Shown here piece after piece: positions 8,266-19,325 of a DNA stretch of 64,000 nt. How positions within the stretch are numbered: the first letter of the stretch is position 1; each line of letters starts with the position of its first letter. Both the position numbers and the translations under genes were made by a program. Source of the DNA: Bubalus kerabau (taxonomy: Eukaryota > Chordata > Mammalia > Artiodactyla > Bovidae); NCBI RefSeq assembly GCF_029407905.1, contig NC_073643.1:31028001-31092000 (forward strand), given 5' to 3'. The notes beneath the pieces are model-generated. The model worked only from the letters and a program-made list of their open reading frames with translations. It ran no database searches and was not told the DNA's origin.

Positions 8266-10890
8266 CGGGAGTATGTTTTCACCTTGACCTTTAGGGCTGT
8301 TTGACCAGGGCAGTGCACACACAGCCCGCTGTACACAGTGGCTGTTGAGCCGAGGGCCCAGATGTCCTGTGGGATCCAAACGGAGTGGCTTCAGAGCCTA
8401 CTTCTTTGGCCAGACTTCTTGGCCTGCTTCCTTGGCTGGCTCGTGCAGGCTGCCAATTGCAGGGTGCAGCCCTGGAGGATACTCGGTGACCTTTACTCCC
8501 AAGGCACACCAGCCTGTGGGGCTGGATGGGGAAGAATTTGGTGGGAACCTTGGGAGAGGGATGGGGAGCTACTGCAGGCACACTCTTCTACTTCTTGCAC
8601 CCTGCTGAACTGGGCGGCTCAAGGCCCTATTCCTTCGGGCCCTGGCCTCTCCCTTTGGCATGGCCCTGGACTCAGTGGGCTTTAGGGACACCTAGAGCAC
8701 TGGCCAGGCCAGAACTCTGCCGCGGGACCTGGGTTTCTTAGGAAAGACCTCAACTGGGGCGTTGCCCTCCCTGCTTCTGTCTCTTGCAGTCTGGAGTCTC
8801 TCATTCTCACTGTTCTTTGATGATCCTGGGCCCTGCTCTGAGTTCCCCTCGCTTGGTCTTTACTGTCCCTGTCTCTCTTTCTCTGCTGTCTTTCTTCTCT
8901 TATGTCTGACTCTGCCTTTCCATCTCTTTCCATTCTTATCTTTGTTTCTCTCTGTCTAGCCCTCTGTCTCAGGTCTGTCTGTCTCTCTCTGTCCATTTCT
9001 CTTTCCATCTTGCCTCACATCCACCCCATGTATTTCTGTCACCTCACAAACCCCGAAGCCCTCTGGTGCATTAATGCTGAGCCCCCCACCCCCTTTTGAT
9101 TCAAGACCTGGGTGACTGTGGAAGGCAAAAGTTTCTATCCACACCAACCCCCACTCCACCCCGCCCTCTGGAGGCAGAGTTTTGAGAGGTGTGAATGAGG
9201 TAGAACCTGTGGAGTGCCTGGGGCTCATGAGTGTGCAGTAAACCTTAGCTCTTAGAGCTCCTTGAGTACAAGACTGTGTCTGGACTACCTTCAAATCACC
9301 AGCATTAGCCCAGAGTCTTCTCCACAGTTGATGTTTAGGAAATACTTATTTGCATGAATAGAGACAGCATGAAAGAAAACACAAGTACTTTCTATCAGGT
9401 AAAATATACTCATGACTCTTTGTGCCTGCTGGTACCTCTTTATAGATTTAGATGCTGAAATCTGTAGTTAATTCTTTAAACCTCATTTGCTTCTTTAATT
9501 CCCACCCTTCCCCCCACTCTCCTGAAACTTCATGTTCCAGAATATCCCAGAATGTGCCAAGCTGTTTTTATACTCTCGGTTCTCCCTGCTGACTCCTATT
9601 TATTCTTCACATTTCCTCTTGGATGTCCCACTCTTCAGGAAGTTTCCCCGACTGCCCAGCTGGGTTAGGGCTGCCGCTTGTGTTTTCCTATGGTAATCTG
9701 TGTGCAGAGCCTCTTGATCCTCTTCCCTCAAGATTCCCCTCTTCCCGTGGGACTGGCAGCTGCCTGAAGGAGGGGAACAGGCTTTCCTCATCCAGCCCCT
9801 GCTTCGCCCTGGGAGGGGCAGCTACCACATGCATCCTAAGTGCCTGCCCGTGTAGCTGTGGCCCTGCGCCCTCTCTCTGGATTTTAGCTGTCACAAGTCT
9901 GTCCTCTCCAGGCTAAAAAAGACCACTCGGAGCACAGGCAGTGAACACAGACCACTCTGGAAAGTCACTCCCAGGAGCGCCAAGCTGGCTGCTGCCTGCA
10001 CAACAAGTTACCTGGCCTTCAGCTTCCACTTTTGACAAGTTGGTTCTCAGCCAGGCTGAGCCCCAGGCAGAAAAATAACTACCTGTTCAGACCGGTGCTT
10101 CACCCTCATTCTCCCCCTCCCCCATCCCTGCCACATTTTTTTCAATAGGAGGAAGGGAAATGCATGAATTATGAGCCCAGTGTGTGCTCACATGCATGTA
10201 TTGGGTCACCAGGTCCTGCCCTTGAAATGTGCAATTCCAGGTGTAAATGAAACTCTCAGTCGTGCCCCTAGCTCTGTGCTCTGAGGGTGTTCATCACAGC
10301 GCGTCTGCCTGGAGTGGCTGCACGTTCCTCGGGGCCTTGCCAGGCTTGGAGGAAATCCTCTGGCTGCAGCCCCACCTTGCAGGGGGTGGGAGGACATCTG
10401 CCCATTGCCCCTCCAGCCCCCAGTGGCTGTGGAGGAGGGGCTGAGATAAAGCCACCAGCACGGGCAGGAGATTAAGGGCTGCTGTGTTTATCCTGGTCTC
10501 ACAGTCTCCTGTTGCAGGGGCATTAATTAGCAAGCTGGGCGCTGGGGGAGCGTGTGCAGGGGCCACCCAGCCCTCCAGCCCATCAGGTCCCTGCCTGGGA
10601 GCCCTGGGGGCAGCTGTGACAAGAAGCAAAAGACAAAAGGGATCCTGGATTGTGGCCTGGAAACTGAGCTTTTTACAGAGGCTTAGGCATTGATGTTTTA
10701 ACATTCAGGAGAATTAAATGCTTTCGTGATGACATAGCAGTGGCCAGAAGTCACTGCGCTTGCTGCGTTCCTGGCCCTCCGCTTATGACTTTTCACCTGC
10801 TGTCCTAATTACTCCTCCCTGTAGAATGTGCTTCGGGTGCTTTTCTGATTCCCAGGTTTCAAAATAAGGGGGCAAGCCTCACAGGGGGCC
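8266..10890. other. Unique, GC-rich DNA, no supported gene
   Basis: A 2.6-kb stretch nearly free of recognisable transposons, unusual for this window. About 8790-9020 is pyrimidine-rich low complexity; its minus-strand frame is an Arg/Glu/Asp-repetitive artefact. About 10240-10740 has low interspersed-repeat content, a homeodomain-type core (CATTAATTAGC, 10520-10530) and AT-rich islands in a GC-rich setting, so it could be conserved non-coding DNA. That cannot be shown without alignment. Confidence 0.45.
8790..9020. repeat. Pyrimidine-rich low-complexity tract
   Basis: Dense TCTC/TCTG/TTCC sequence with short (GTCT)n runs near 8976-8995. No protein-coding meaning on either strand. Confidence 0.85.
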
Positions 10891-11039
10891 AGGAATGTGC
10901 CAGGTTCTCACAATAGTAAGCAGTGGAGGCGGCCCTTGAACTTGTATAGTCTGATTTGAGTGCCTACACTTTTACCCGCTGTTCCTTCCAACTAGTGTCA
11001 GTAACAGGGGACACCGCTGTTGAGAGACAACCTGCCTGA

Positions 11040-11210
11040 TGTGGAACCAAGTACAGCTCCCAGCTCGGTGGCTTCCCAGCTGGGTGTCCTTGGGTGGCTC
11101 CTGGCACCCTTTAGAGCCTCACTGTCCTCATGTGTGACGCTGTGGTAGCGACACCTACCTTGCAGGCTACTGTTGGGATCAGAGGATATTACATGCACAA
11201 GGTATCTGCC
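11040..11210 (+). mobile_element. MIR SINE
   Basis: GTGTCCTTGGGTGGCTCC, CCTCACTGTCCTCATGTGTGA and CACCTACCTTGCAGG follow the MIR core and distal part. Diverged. Confidence 0.7.
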
Positions 11211-11212
11211 CT

Positions 11213-11755
11213 GGGCTGAACTGGATCCCCGCCTCCCCCCAAAAGATGTGTTGAAGTGCTTATCCAGTGCCCCAGGATGTAACTGTATTTCAACACACGG
11301 TCATTGCAGATGTAACTGGTTGAACTCCTATGGAATAGGTGGATGCATAATGCAATGTAACTCATGCCCTTATCCTGGGGGAAGATTGGGTCTCAGAGAC
11401 AGACACACACAGTTTGAAGACACAGAGAAGATGACCATGTGGAGACAGAGGCAGAGTTAGCTGCCACAAGCCAAGGAATGCCAAGAACTGCAGAGAAACA
11501 TGAAGCTGCAAGAACCAGGAAAATGTTCTCCTCTAATTGGTAACGGACAGAGAAGCCTGGCCTGCTGCAGTCTGTGGGGTTGCAAAGCGTCAGAAACGAC
11601 TGAGTGACTGAACTGAACTGAGGGACTTCTGAGGGAGCCTGGCTCAGCCGACACCTTGATTTTGGACTTCTAGTTTCCAGAACTGGGACACAATAAATTG
11701 CCGTTATTTGAAGCCACCTGGTTTTGGTGGTGGTGGCAGTAGTTAATAGAGCAGC
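11213..11755 (+). mobile_element. MaLR-type (MLT1/MST class) LTR with a nested BovB tail
   Basis: Starts GCTGAACTGGATCCCCGCC and ends with the typical CACCTTGATTTTGGACTTCTAG, TCCAGAACTGGGACACAATAAATT and GAAGCCACCTGG series. This is an ERVL-MaLR LTR that lies alone. It is interrupted at 11546-11620 by a BovB 3' tail. Confidence 0.8.
11546..11620 (+). mobile_element. BovB 3'-tail fragment
   Basis: About 75 bp of the BovB 3' end (GGACAGAGAAGCCTGG to GACTGAACTGAACTGAG) inside the MaLR LTR. It is an extremely 5'-truncated insertion. Confidence 0.85.
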
Positions 11756-11759
11756 TCTG

Positions 11760-12380
11760 CACAGCGGATACCAGCAGTGCCCGTCTATCTTCCCCAGGCT
11801 ACCTCGGCGGTCGCCCACAGTTTGGTCACACAGCAAGGCTTTCACCTCTAGCACCAATGGTTCTCTGCCTGCAGGCTTTCCCTGAATGCAGAAGCCGGCC
11901 AAGCCAGGTCTGCAAGGGCCCAGGAATTAATGCTGCTGTGAGCAGCCTGCAATTAGCAGGGAGTCAGTGGACAGACGCTCTGATGTCTCGGCCCTGGGGG
12001 AGACAATTCTGAGGCCTGTGCTCCACGGTCTCATGGAGGCAACCAGTGGGGTGGTGGCCCCTCTGCCCACCATGGTGACCTGTCAATGCACCCTTTACTT
12101 AACCTCCCATCTTTCCTTCCTTCCTTCCTTTCCTACGGGTGTTTCCTGGGATCAGCCCCTAAACTGGCCCCTTGTGTCCAATGCCTCATCTCAGGTGTGC
12201 TTTGGGGAGATGCTAAAGATAGGTATAGAGTGGCAGCTGCTTTCTCCTCCTGATCATGGATGGAAGGTCAGATGTTGGCACCTTTGAGCTAAATGGACCA
12301 GTAGCTGGTCTTCAACTACTTTGGGAAACTTTGAAGACCTAGATGGCCCTCAAATACAGGTCCAGAATCTCAGGAAGAAT
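11760..12380. other. Unique DNA, no gene recognised
   Basis: Nothing recognisable apart from (CTTC)n at about 12113-12130 and (AC)n at about 12381-12397 on its right edge. Confidence 0.5.
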
Positions 12381-12384
12381 ACAC

Positions 12385-12690
12385 ACACACACACCACGTC
12401 TTCTTTATCCATTCATCTGTCAGTGGACATTCAGGTTGCTTCCATGTCTTGCCTGTTGTGACTAGTGCTGCTATAAACATAGAGGTGCAAGTGTCTGGTT
12501 TTGAATTACAGTCTTATCTGGATATATACCCAGGAGTAGAATTGCTGATCACATGGCAACTCTATTTTAGTGTTTTGAGGAACCTCCATACTGTTTTTCA
12601 TCATGGCTGCACCAGTTTGCATTCCCATCAACAGCAACACTTGCGGTTTTCACCTTCTCTTGGAACCGTCAGACCCATGACATCCTTCTT
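12385..12690 (-). mobile_element. L1 LINE fragment, ORF2 3' region
   Basis: The minus strand corresponds to the C-terminal end of L1 ORF2. On the plus strand this shows as CTTTATCCATTCATCTGTC, then TGCTGCTATAAACATAGAGG, TATATACCCAGGAGTAG and TTCCCATCAACAG. There is no open frame. Confidence 0.9.
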
Positions 12691-13139
12691 GGGCCATGAT
12701 GGGTGCTGATTGCTTATGTTATTTTGATACAAAAGCCCAGATGGGGATTACACTTCCTCTTTCTACCCCACTTTGCACTGTGCCACTGCTAAAAGAAAAG
12801 GAAGCCTTGGTCCTGGGCTTAGTGCATCAAATTCAGAAAAGAGGAGGGTTGGAAGTTGGGAGGGAGTCATTCTTAGAGAATCTTCATGTTTCCTACATTT
12901 GACTAAATAGAAATGATATCAAATAAGCTTTCAGCTGCTGTCAAATATGTATTTCCCTTACTTGATGCAGCAAAGATAAGCCACCATGGGTGTGCTGGGT
13001 GTCACAATAGAGTGGGCTCAGAAGTCATTGTTTTTGAACTCTTTCTGAAGCTGACAGAACTGCAGAAACACTGAAAATGCTTTCAGTTTCTAGATAGACT
13101 GGCAATTTAATAACAACACGCAGAAGGAAAACCAAAAGA
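12691..13139. other. Unique DNA, no gene recognised
   Basis: I see no repeat, RNA gene or supported exon here. Confidence 0.5.
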
Positions 13140-13330
13140 AAGAATAGCTGACATGTTGAGAGCTTACTATCTGCCAGGCACTATACTCAAGCCCTTTTTC
13201 ATTTATTATGTTGGGACTGTTAGGAATAGATTAAGTTTTCAGATGAGGCAACAGAGTGGGTGCAATTTGCTCAGGGCCACACGGTTGGGAAATGGCAGAG
13301 CCCTGAGTGCAACTTCAGAGCCTAGCTCTG
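13140..13330 (-). mobile_element. MIR SINE
   Basis: AGAGCTTACTATCTGCCAGG, CAGATGAGGCAACAGAG, CAGGGCCACACGGTTGG and GGCAGAGCC are in minus-strand MIR order. Confidence 0.85.
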
Positions 13331-14722
13331 AACTGTCACGTTGGAACACCTCCCAAGAAATACCACCTTAAATCCTCCCATCGATTTTAGGTCACCTCTT
13401 GATTTCCAAAATGTTACAAAATGAAGAAGCATGTGTCTTAGAGGTGAGGAAATATGGAAGCTCTCAGCACGTGGAGGAGCCCTGGGAAGGTTTCTATAAC
13501 TCACCACCAACTGCCCCTCCCTCCTGGGAAGAAGGCAGGGCTGACACGTCTCAGGGGCTGATGGCTCCACAGAGGCAAATCCATCTCCATCTCCCTGTGA
13601 GGCTGACTCATGATGAATGCCAGTGTTAGGGGTTTGGATGGGACTGGACCCTGCTGTTCAGTGCAGAACTTTTCCTTGGGAGATACAGTCCCAGGCTCTG
13701 TGCTGCAGCTAAAACCCCAGAAAGGCTCATCGAGGGGCTGAATCACACTCCCCTCCTCTTTTAATTATTCATGGCCTGACACGCTGACTGGGAATACATC
13801 ACTCAGAGTACATGGCTGGTAAGATTAAATATTAGAGGAAACTCTTAATTAATTTTTAATGCGTTCTTTAGAACAATTCTTCATACCTAACCACACACTG
13901 AAACTGAGTACTTAAAAGGGAAATTAACATTCAAGATCTCAAGGGCTTGTAGGTCCAGACAAGCCCCTATTTTGCTTACCTCTGAGCTACATATTGGAAT
14001 GTGCCAGAGACGACATCCATGGCGCGGAAGTGGAATGACAGTATGTCCTGGTTTTATTGGGACAGTCCCAGGTTATGCCTGTCGTCCCAGTGTACTAACA
14101 CTGCTCCCTTTTACTCCCCAAAGTGTTCCAGTTTGGATGTTAAATTATATGATCACCCTACTTCAAGGCCACTACTCTCCCTTCCCCTGCCAATGACAGG
14201 CATCACTAGTTGATCACGGCATCCAGTCCTTGATGATCCTCCAAGGCATTCTCAATACAATCTTCCAGGCAGCCTCTCTGGTGATTAAAGTTGACATCAA
14301 GATGGATCCTCTTTTTCCTTGCTGAGAAAGCAGTTTACATTAAGTGCTTATATTTTTATTTCATCTTTAAGTTCTCTATACAGGTCTTTAATGTTGTGAC
14401 TTACTGTTTTTCAGTCAAAGCGCTATTATTATTTCATGTGGGGCAGTTAGCTGTAGGTAACTATCTCAGACATTTTTGGATATTTAATATATTTAATATT
14501 CTTGGGCTCATGGGCATTAAATGCCAATAGCACACTCTCTTCCACCCCACAAACCTGGTCATTGTGGCAATAAAAATATGCCCCCTGCCTATTTCCAGAA
14601 CACCCCCATGGACACACTACTGTCCTGAATTGGAAATAAATATAAGTATTGAGAACTGTGCTAGTCCAAACATGTTGCTTTGGCTGCCTATTGCTGTGTA
14701 ATAACACCCTTTTCTCACTCCC
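13331..14722. other. Mostly unique DNA
   Basis: No supported gene. AT-rich around 13800-13930 and 14280-14520. It contains the small DNA-transposon remnant at 14015-14160. Confidence 0.5.
14015..14160. mobile_element. Small non-autonomous DNA-transposon remnant
   Basis: GTCCTGGTTTTATTGGGACAG, GTCCCAGGTTATGCCTG and TTAAATTATATGATCACCCTA match my memory of a short terminal-inverted-repeat element common in mammals. I cannot name the family. Confidence 0.5.
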
Positions 14723-14733
14723 TTCCAAGGATT

Positions 14734-15629
14734 GTTGCTGTTTAGTCACTAAGTCGTGTCTGACTCTTTGCGACCCCATGGCCTGCAGCATGCTAGGCTT
14801 TCCTGTCCTTCACCCTCTCTTGGAGTTTGCTCAGATTCATGTCCATTGAGTCAGTGATGCCATTCAGCCATCTCATTCTCTGTTGCCTCCATCTCCTCCT
14901 GCCCTCAATCTTTCCCAACATCAGGGTCTTTTCCAGTGAGTCAGCTTTTTGCATCAGGTGGCCAAAATATTGGAGCTTCAGCTTCAGCATCAGTCCCTTC
15001 ACTGAGTATTCAGGGTTGATTTCCTTTAGGATTGACTTGTTTGATCTCCTTGCAGTCCAAGGGACTCTCAAGAGTCTTCTCCAGCATCACAATTCAGAAG
15101 CATCAATTCTTGGCACGCAGCCTTCTTTATAGTCCAACTCTCGCATCCATACATGACCACTGGAAAACCATAGCTTTGACTAGATGGACCTTTGTTGGCT
15201 CTGATTTTTAATATGCTGTCTAGGTTTGTCATAGCTTTTCTTCCAAGGAGCAAGCGTCTTTTAATTTCATGGCTGCAGTCACTATCTGCAGTGATTTTGG
15301 AGCCCAAGAAAGTAAAATATGCCACTCTTTCCCCCATCTATTTGCCATGAAGTGATGAGACACGATCTTTGTTTTTTTAATGTTGAGTTTTAAGCCTACT
15401 TTTTCACTCTCCTCTTCCACTTTCATCAAGAGGCTCTTTAGTTCCTTTTCCTTTCTGCCATTAGAGTGGTATCATCTGCATATCTGAGGTTGTTGATGCT
15501 TCCCCCAAGAATCTTGATTCCAGCTTGTGATTCATCCAGCCCAGCATTTCACATGATGTACTCTGCATATAAGTTAAATAAGCAAGGTGACAATATACAG
15601 CCTTGACTTATTAATTAATACAGCCTTAA
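14734..15629 (-). mobile_element. BovB LINE copy 2, 5'-truncated
   Basis: About 0.9 kb of the BovB 3' end in reverse. It contains the 3' UTR and the C-terminal reverse transcriptase region. The YADD region is present as its reverse complement near 15470-15490, but the frame is broken into short pieces. The 11-bp target-site duplication TTCCAAGGATT is perfect at 14723-14733 and 15630-15640. About 20 bp of non-BovB sequence at 15610-15629, including a second TACAGCCTTA, fills the 5' junction. Confidence 0.95.
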
Positions 15630-15649
15630 TTCCAAGGATTAAGTGATTT

Positions 15650-17117
15650 AAAAACAACAATTTTAAAGGTTACTTTCCACTTACAGTTATTACAAAATAT
15701 TGGCTATATTCCTCATGCTGTACAGTAGATCCTTGAGCCTATCTTATACCCGATCGCTGGGACCTCCCACTCTCCCATCCCTATATTGTCCTCCCCAACT
15801 AATAACCACTAAGTTGTTCTCTAGGTCTGTGAGTTTGCTTCTTTTTGTTATATTCACCAGTTTGCAATATTTTTTAGATTCCACATATAGGTGATATCTT
15901 ATAGTATTTATCTTTCTCTGTCTGACTTATTTCACTTGGCACAATGCCCTCTTAGTCCATCAGGTTGCTGCAAGTGGCAAAACATGGGTTTTTTGGGTGG
16001 CTGAGTAGGATTTCATTGTATACTTGTGTAGCACAGCTTCTTCGTCCGTTCCGTTCTTTATCCATCTATCTGTTGATGAACACTTTGGTTGTTTCCGTAT
16101 CGTGTCTGTTGTAAATAATGTTGCTATGAGTGTTCGGTGCATATACCTTTTCAAATTTGTGTTTTTGTTTTTTTCATATATATACCCAAGAGTTGTGTGG
16201 TAGTTCTACTTTTAGTTTTTTGAGAAACCTCCATAATGTTTTCTACAGTGACTGTACCAACTTATATTCCCACCAACAGTGTGGGAAAGTTCCCTTCTTT
16301 CCACATCCTCACCAATGTTTATTATCGTGTTCTTTTTCAGGATGGCCATTCTGAGTGTTATAAGGTGATATCTCATTGAGGTTTTGATCTGTATTTTCCT
16401 AATGATTAGTGACGCTGAGGATCTTATCACATGTCTGTTGGCCATTGGCATTTCTTCTTTGAAAAATATCTATTTAGTTCTTCTGCCCGTTTTTTAATCC
16501 GGTAGCTGTTGTTGTTGTTTTTTAATGTTGAGTTGTATGAGCTGTTTATATATGTTGGATATTAACCCCTTATTGGTCATATCATCTGCAAATATTTTCT
16601 CCCATTCACTAAGTGACTTTTCATTTTGTCCATGGTTTCCTTTGCTGTGCAAAAAAAGCTTTTAAGTTTAATTAGGTTAATTTTTTTAAAAAACTTTTGT
16701 TTCCTTTACTTTTTGAAGTGGATTCAAAAAAGTATTGCTTCAATTTATGTCAAATTATGCCTATGTTTTCCTCTAGGAGTTTTATAGCATCCAGTCTTAC
16801 ATTTAGATCGTTATTCCATTGTGAGTTTATTTTTGTATATCGTGTTAGAGAATTTTCTAATTGCCTTCTTTTACATGTGGCTGTCCTGGTTTCCCAGCAC
16901 CGCTTAATGCAGACTACCTTTTCTCCATTGCATTTTCTTGCCTCCTTTGTCGTGGATTGATTTTAAGTCTGTAGACTGTAAGTCCATGGGTTTATTTCTG
17001 AACTTTCTATCCTGTTTCATTGATCTTTGTGTCTGTTTTTTTGTGCCAAAATTGTGCTGTTTTAATTGCTGTAACTTAGTAACAGTAGTTTTTTTTTTAA
17101 TTTGGTCATAATTTTGT
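15650..17117 (-). mobile_element. L1 LINE fragment (3' UTR plus ORF2 3' end)
   Basis: On the plus strand the order is the L1 3' UTR (TGTACAGTAGATCCTTGAGC, TTGTTATATTCACCAG, TTAGATTCCACATATAGG), then ORF2 in reverse (CCACCAACAGTGTGGG, GATATTAACCCCTTATTGG, TTTGCTGTGCAAAAAAAGC, TTTAATTAGGTTAA). All frames are broken. An A/T-rich junction separates it from BovB copy 2. It is an old, inactive 3' fragment. Confidence 0.93.
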
Positions 17118-17864
17118 GATTTTGGTAAGGCTTGATGGGGTGGCTCGACTGAGCAACAGGCTCTTCCAAGAAAGTTCCCTCACAGAGCAGACAGACAGAT
17201 TTTGGCTGTCAGCTGCAAGCCCAACTGGAGCTCCAGCTAATTTTAGTTCTTCCTGTGGGCCTCTCCATGAGGCTGCTTGGGCTTCCTCAGAGCATGGAGC
17301 CTGAGCTTCAAAGGGGAGGAAATAGAAGCTGCTGGTTCCCTTAAAGGTTAGACCTGGAACTGACCTATGGTCATTTATTCCATATTATATTGGTTAAAGC
17401 AGGCACCAGCCCAGCCCAGACTCAGGGGATGAAGAAACTGACCCTACTTCTTGAGGGGGCAGTAACAAAGGATGTTAATTCATTCCACATTCCTTCACAT
17501 TATCTTGATCACATTATTATGATAGTCTTAAAAATTAGGTTGGGCAGATCCCATGAATTTCTTCACTTTGCTTATGCTGAAACTAAGATCCAGAGGCTTG
17601 GTGTGGCTTGGCTGTGGCAGGTAGGTAGTTCACAAGCTGTGGAACAAAGGGAAGGTCATGGCAAGTTCTGAAGCATTCCTGTGATTTCCCTGGAACCAGT
17701 ATTGTGATAGGCAAACCAGATGGAGTCAGAGGGTGTCACTTGGGTGAGGACCATTTCTTGGAAGCTCTACCCTGACAGGGCTTTTGCTGTGTTAGACATG
17801 TCACTGGTGCCTGGGTTTCTGCACAGCCTCAGAGCCTCTGTCACCTACTCACGTGTGACCTGTT
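17118..17864. other. Unique DNA with a possible weak MIR
   Basis: No gene recognised. About 17470-17660 loosely resembles a minus-strand MIR (ATGCTGAAACTAAGATCCAGAGG), too diverged to be sure. Confidence 0.4.
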
Positions 17865-18110
17865 TATTGAGCATCACCAGGGGCCAGATGCTGTGCTAGA
17901 CCTGGGGGATGGTGAGGTGTGTCCACAGTCTGCAGGGGAGGCAACAAGATTTAATTGCACACTCTGAGGGACAGTTACAGCAGTGAGGAATGCTGAGGGG
18001 AAGGTGCAGGCGCCATGGGCATACACAGGAAGGATGCTGACACGTCAGGACATCAGAGGAGTGTCCCTGAGGAAGTGACACTTCAGCTAAGATCTAAAGG
18101 ATGGGAAACA
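17865..18110 (+). repeat. Ancient interspersed repeat (same family as 58165-58800 and 61000-61435)
   Basis: TTTATTGAGCATCACC, CCAGATGCTGTGCTAGACC, AGTGTCCCTGAGGAAGTGACACTTCAGC and AAGATCTAAAGGATGGG follow a very common old mammalian repeat that I recognise by wording but cannot name with confidence. Confidence 0.6.
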
Positions 18111-19029
18111 AAAAGAGAGAGAGGGGGCTGGGGAAGAATGTTCAAGACAGCGCTACTCCATGCGCCATAGTTCGGGCTCTGCAAAAACAGTAAAGGAAGC
18201 CCGGAGGCGAAACCACAGCACGTGGAGTGAGAGAAGGCCGTGGAGGAAGGAAGTGAACGAAGGGGGCCAATGAAAGATGCTCTTCTGCTTGTTATTCTTG
18301 TGTGTTATTCTGAGAACAATGGGACCACATCTTGTTTGGAGAGATTGTTCCAACTATGATTCGGAGAAGGAATTGGGGGATGGAAGTGTGTGTGGAGAGA
18401 GCAGGGCCTCAGCCCCTCTGAGAAGGTGGCTGGAGAGCATGTCAGACATGCCGAAGGAGCTAGCCCTTCCCACTCCTCTCCATGAGGACCGCTCCCACCT
18501 CCACCTCTGCCGCATGGTTAGGGTGTGTTGATAAAGATGGTGGTGCTGCTCATAGTAAGGGCTCCTCATCCACAGGATCCTAGAGCAAGGGCCAGATGCC
18601 TGGGGCGCAGAACCGAGGGAGCCATTCCTTCCCTGTCTGTGCTGCGCACCCCTCAGAGTGAATGCCTCCCTTGCTCCCTCTCCTCCCGGCCCTGCCAGGA
18701 GGGTTTATCTCCAGCCTCACAGTGTATAGCAGGAAGCTGGGAAGGAGAAGGAGGGGGCAGCGTGCCCCTTCCTTGGAAGAGCGTGACCCATGACCGGACC
18801 TGTCGCTCCCCACACATCCTGCAGGCCAGGATGGAGTCACTGCCACTGCTGATGCCCAAGAAGCTATGCGTGTCCCCTTGATCCTGGGCAGCCTGGTGCC
18901 CGGACGATGTTCCGGAGTTCTGTGACCGTAGCAGGGGAATCAGATAGCCCTGCAGCATGGTCAGATTAGAGAGGCTTTATGGTGTGGAGGTTTAGGAAGG
19001 GAGGTGAGCTTCCAGGTTGTCCAGGCTGG
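18111..19029. other. Unique DNA, no gene recognised
   Basis: GC-rich and non-repetitive. Frames on both strands overlap and have no recognisable domains. Confidence 0.45.
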
Positions 19030-19110
19030 ATTCGCTGGCCAGTTCTGCCGGCTCCTGGCTGAGTGGCCTTGGGCAAGTTATTTAAGTGGCCTCCTCTCTT
19101 CATGTGTGAG
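19030..19110 (+). mobile_element. MIR core fragment
   Basis: GAGTGGCCTTGGGCAAGTTA, TTTAAGTGGCC and TTCATGTGTGAGATGAGGA. Confidence 0.75.
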
Positions 19111-19209
19111 ATGAGGATTGGGGTCGAATTTTTTGCAGAGAGCACTAGAGAACGTGGATTCTGATTCCAGAAGCACAGGCTGAGAGAGCGAGCGAGAGAG
19201 AGCTGGCAG

Positions 19210-19325
19210 ATCATTGCATATCAGCTCCCTGATTTTACAGATGAGGACCCTGGGTTGTGGGGGGCGGCGGGCTGGCCAAAGTAACCTACTGAGTGGAAGC
19301 TGGGGGCTGGAACCCCAGATCCAGG
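19210..19325 (-). mobile_element. MIR fragment
   Basis: CCTGATTTTACAGATGAGGACC, AGTAACCTACTGAGTGG and GGGGGCTGGAACCCCAGA in minus-strand MIR order. Confidence 0.75.

Noticed and set aside
8682..9008. Arg/Glu/Asp-rich minus-strand frame resembling a charged repetitive protein
   Set aside because: It is the complement of a pyrimidine-rich low-complexity tract, so the composition is a DNA artefact.
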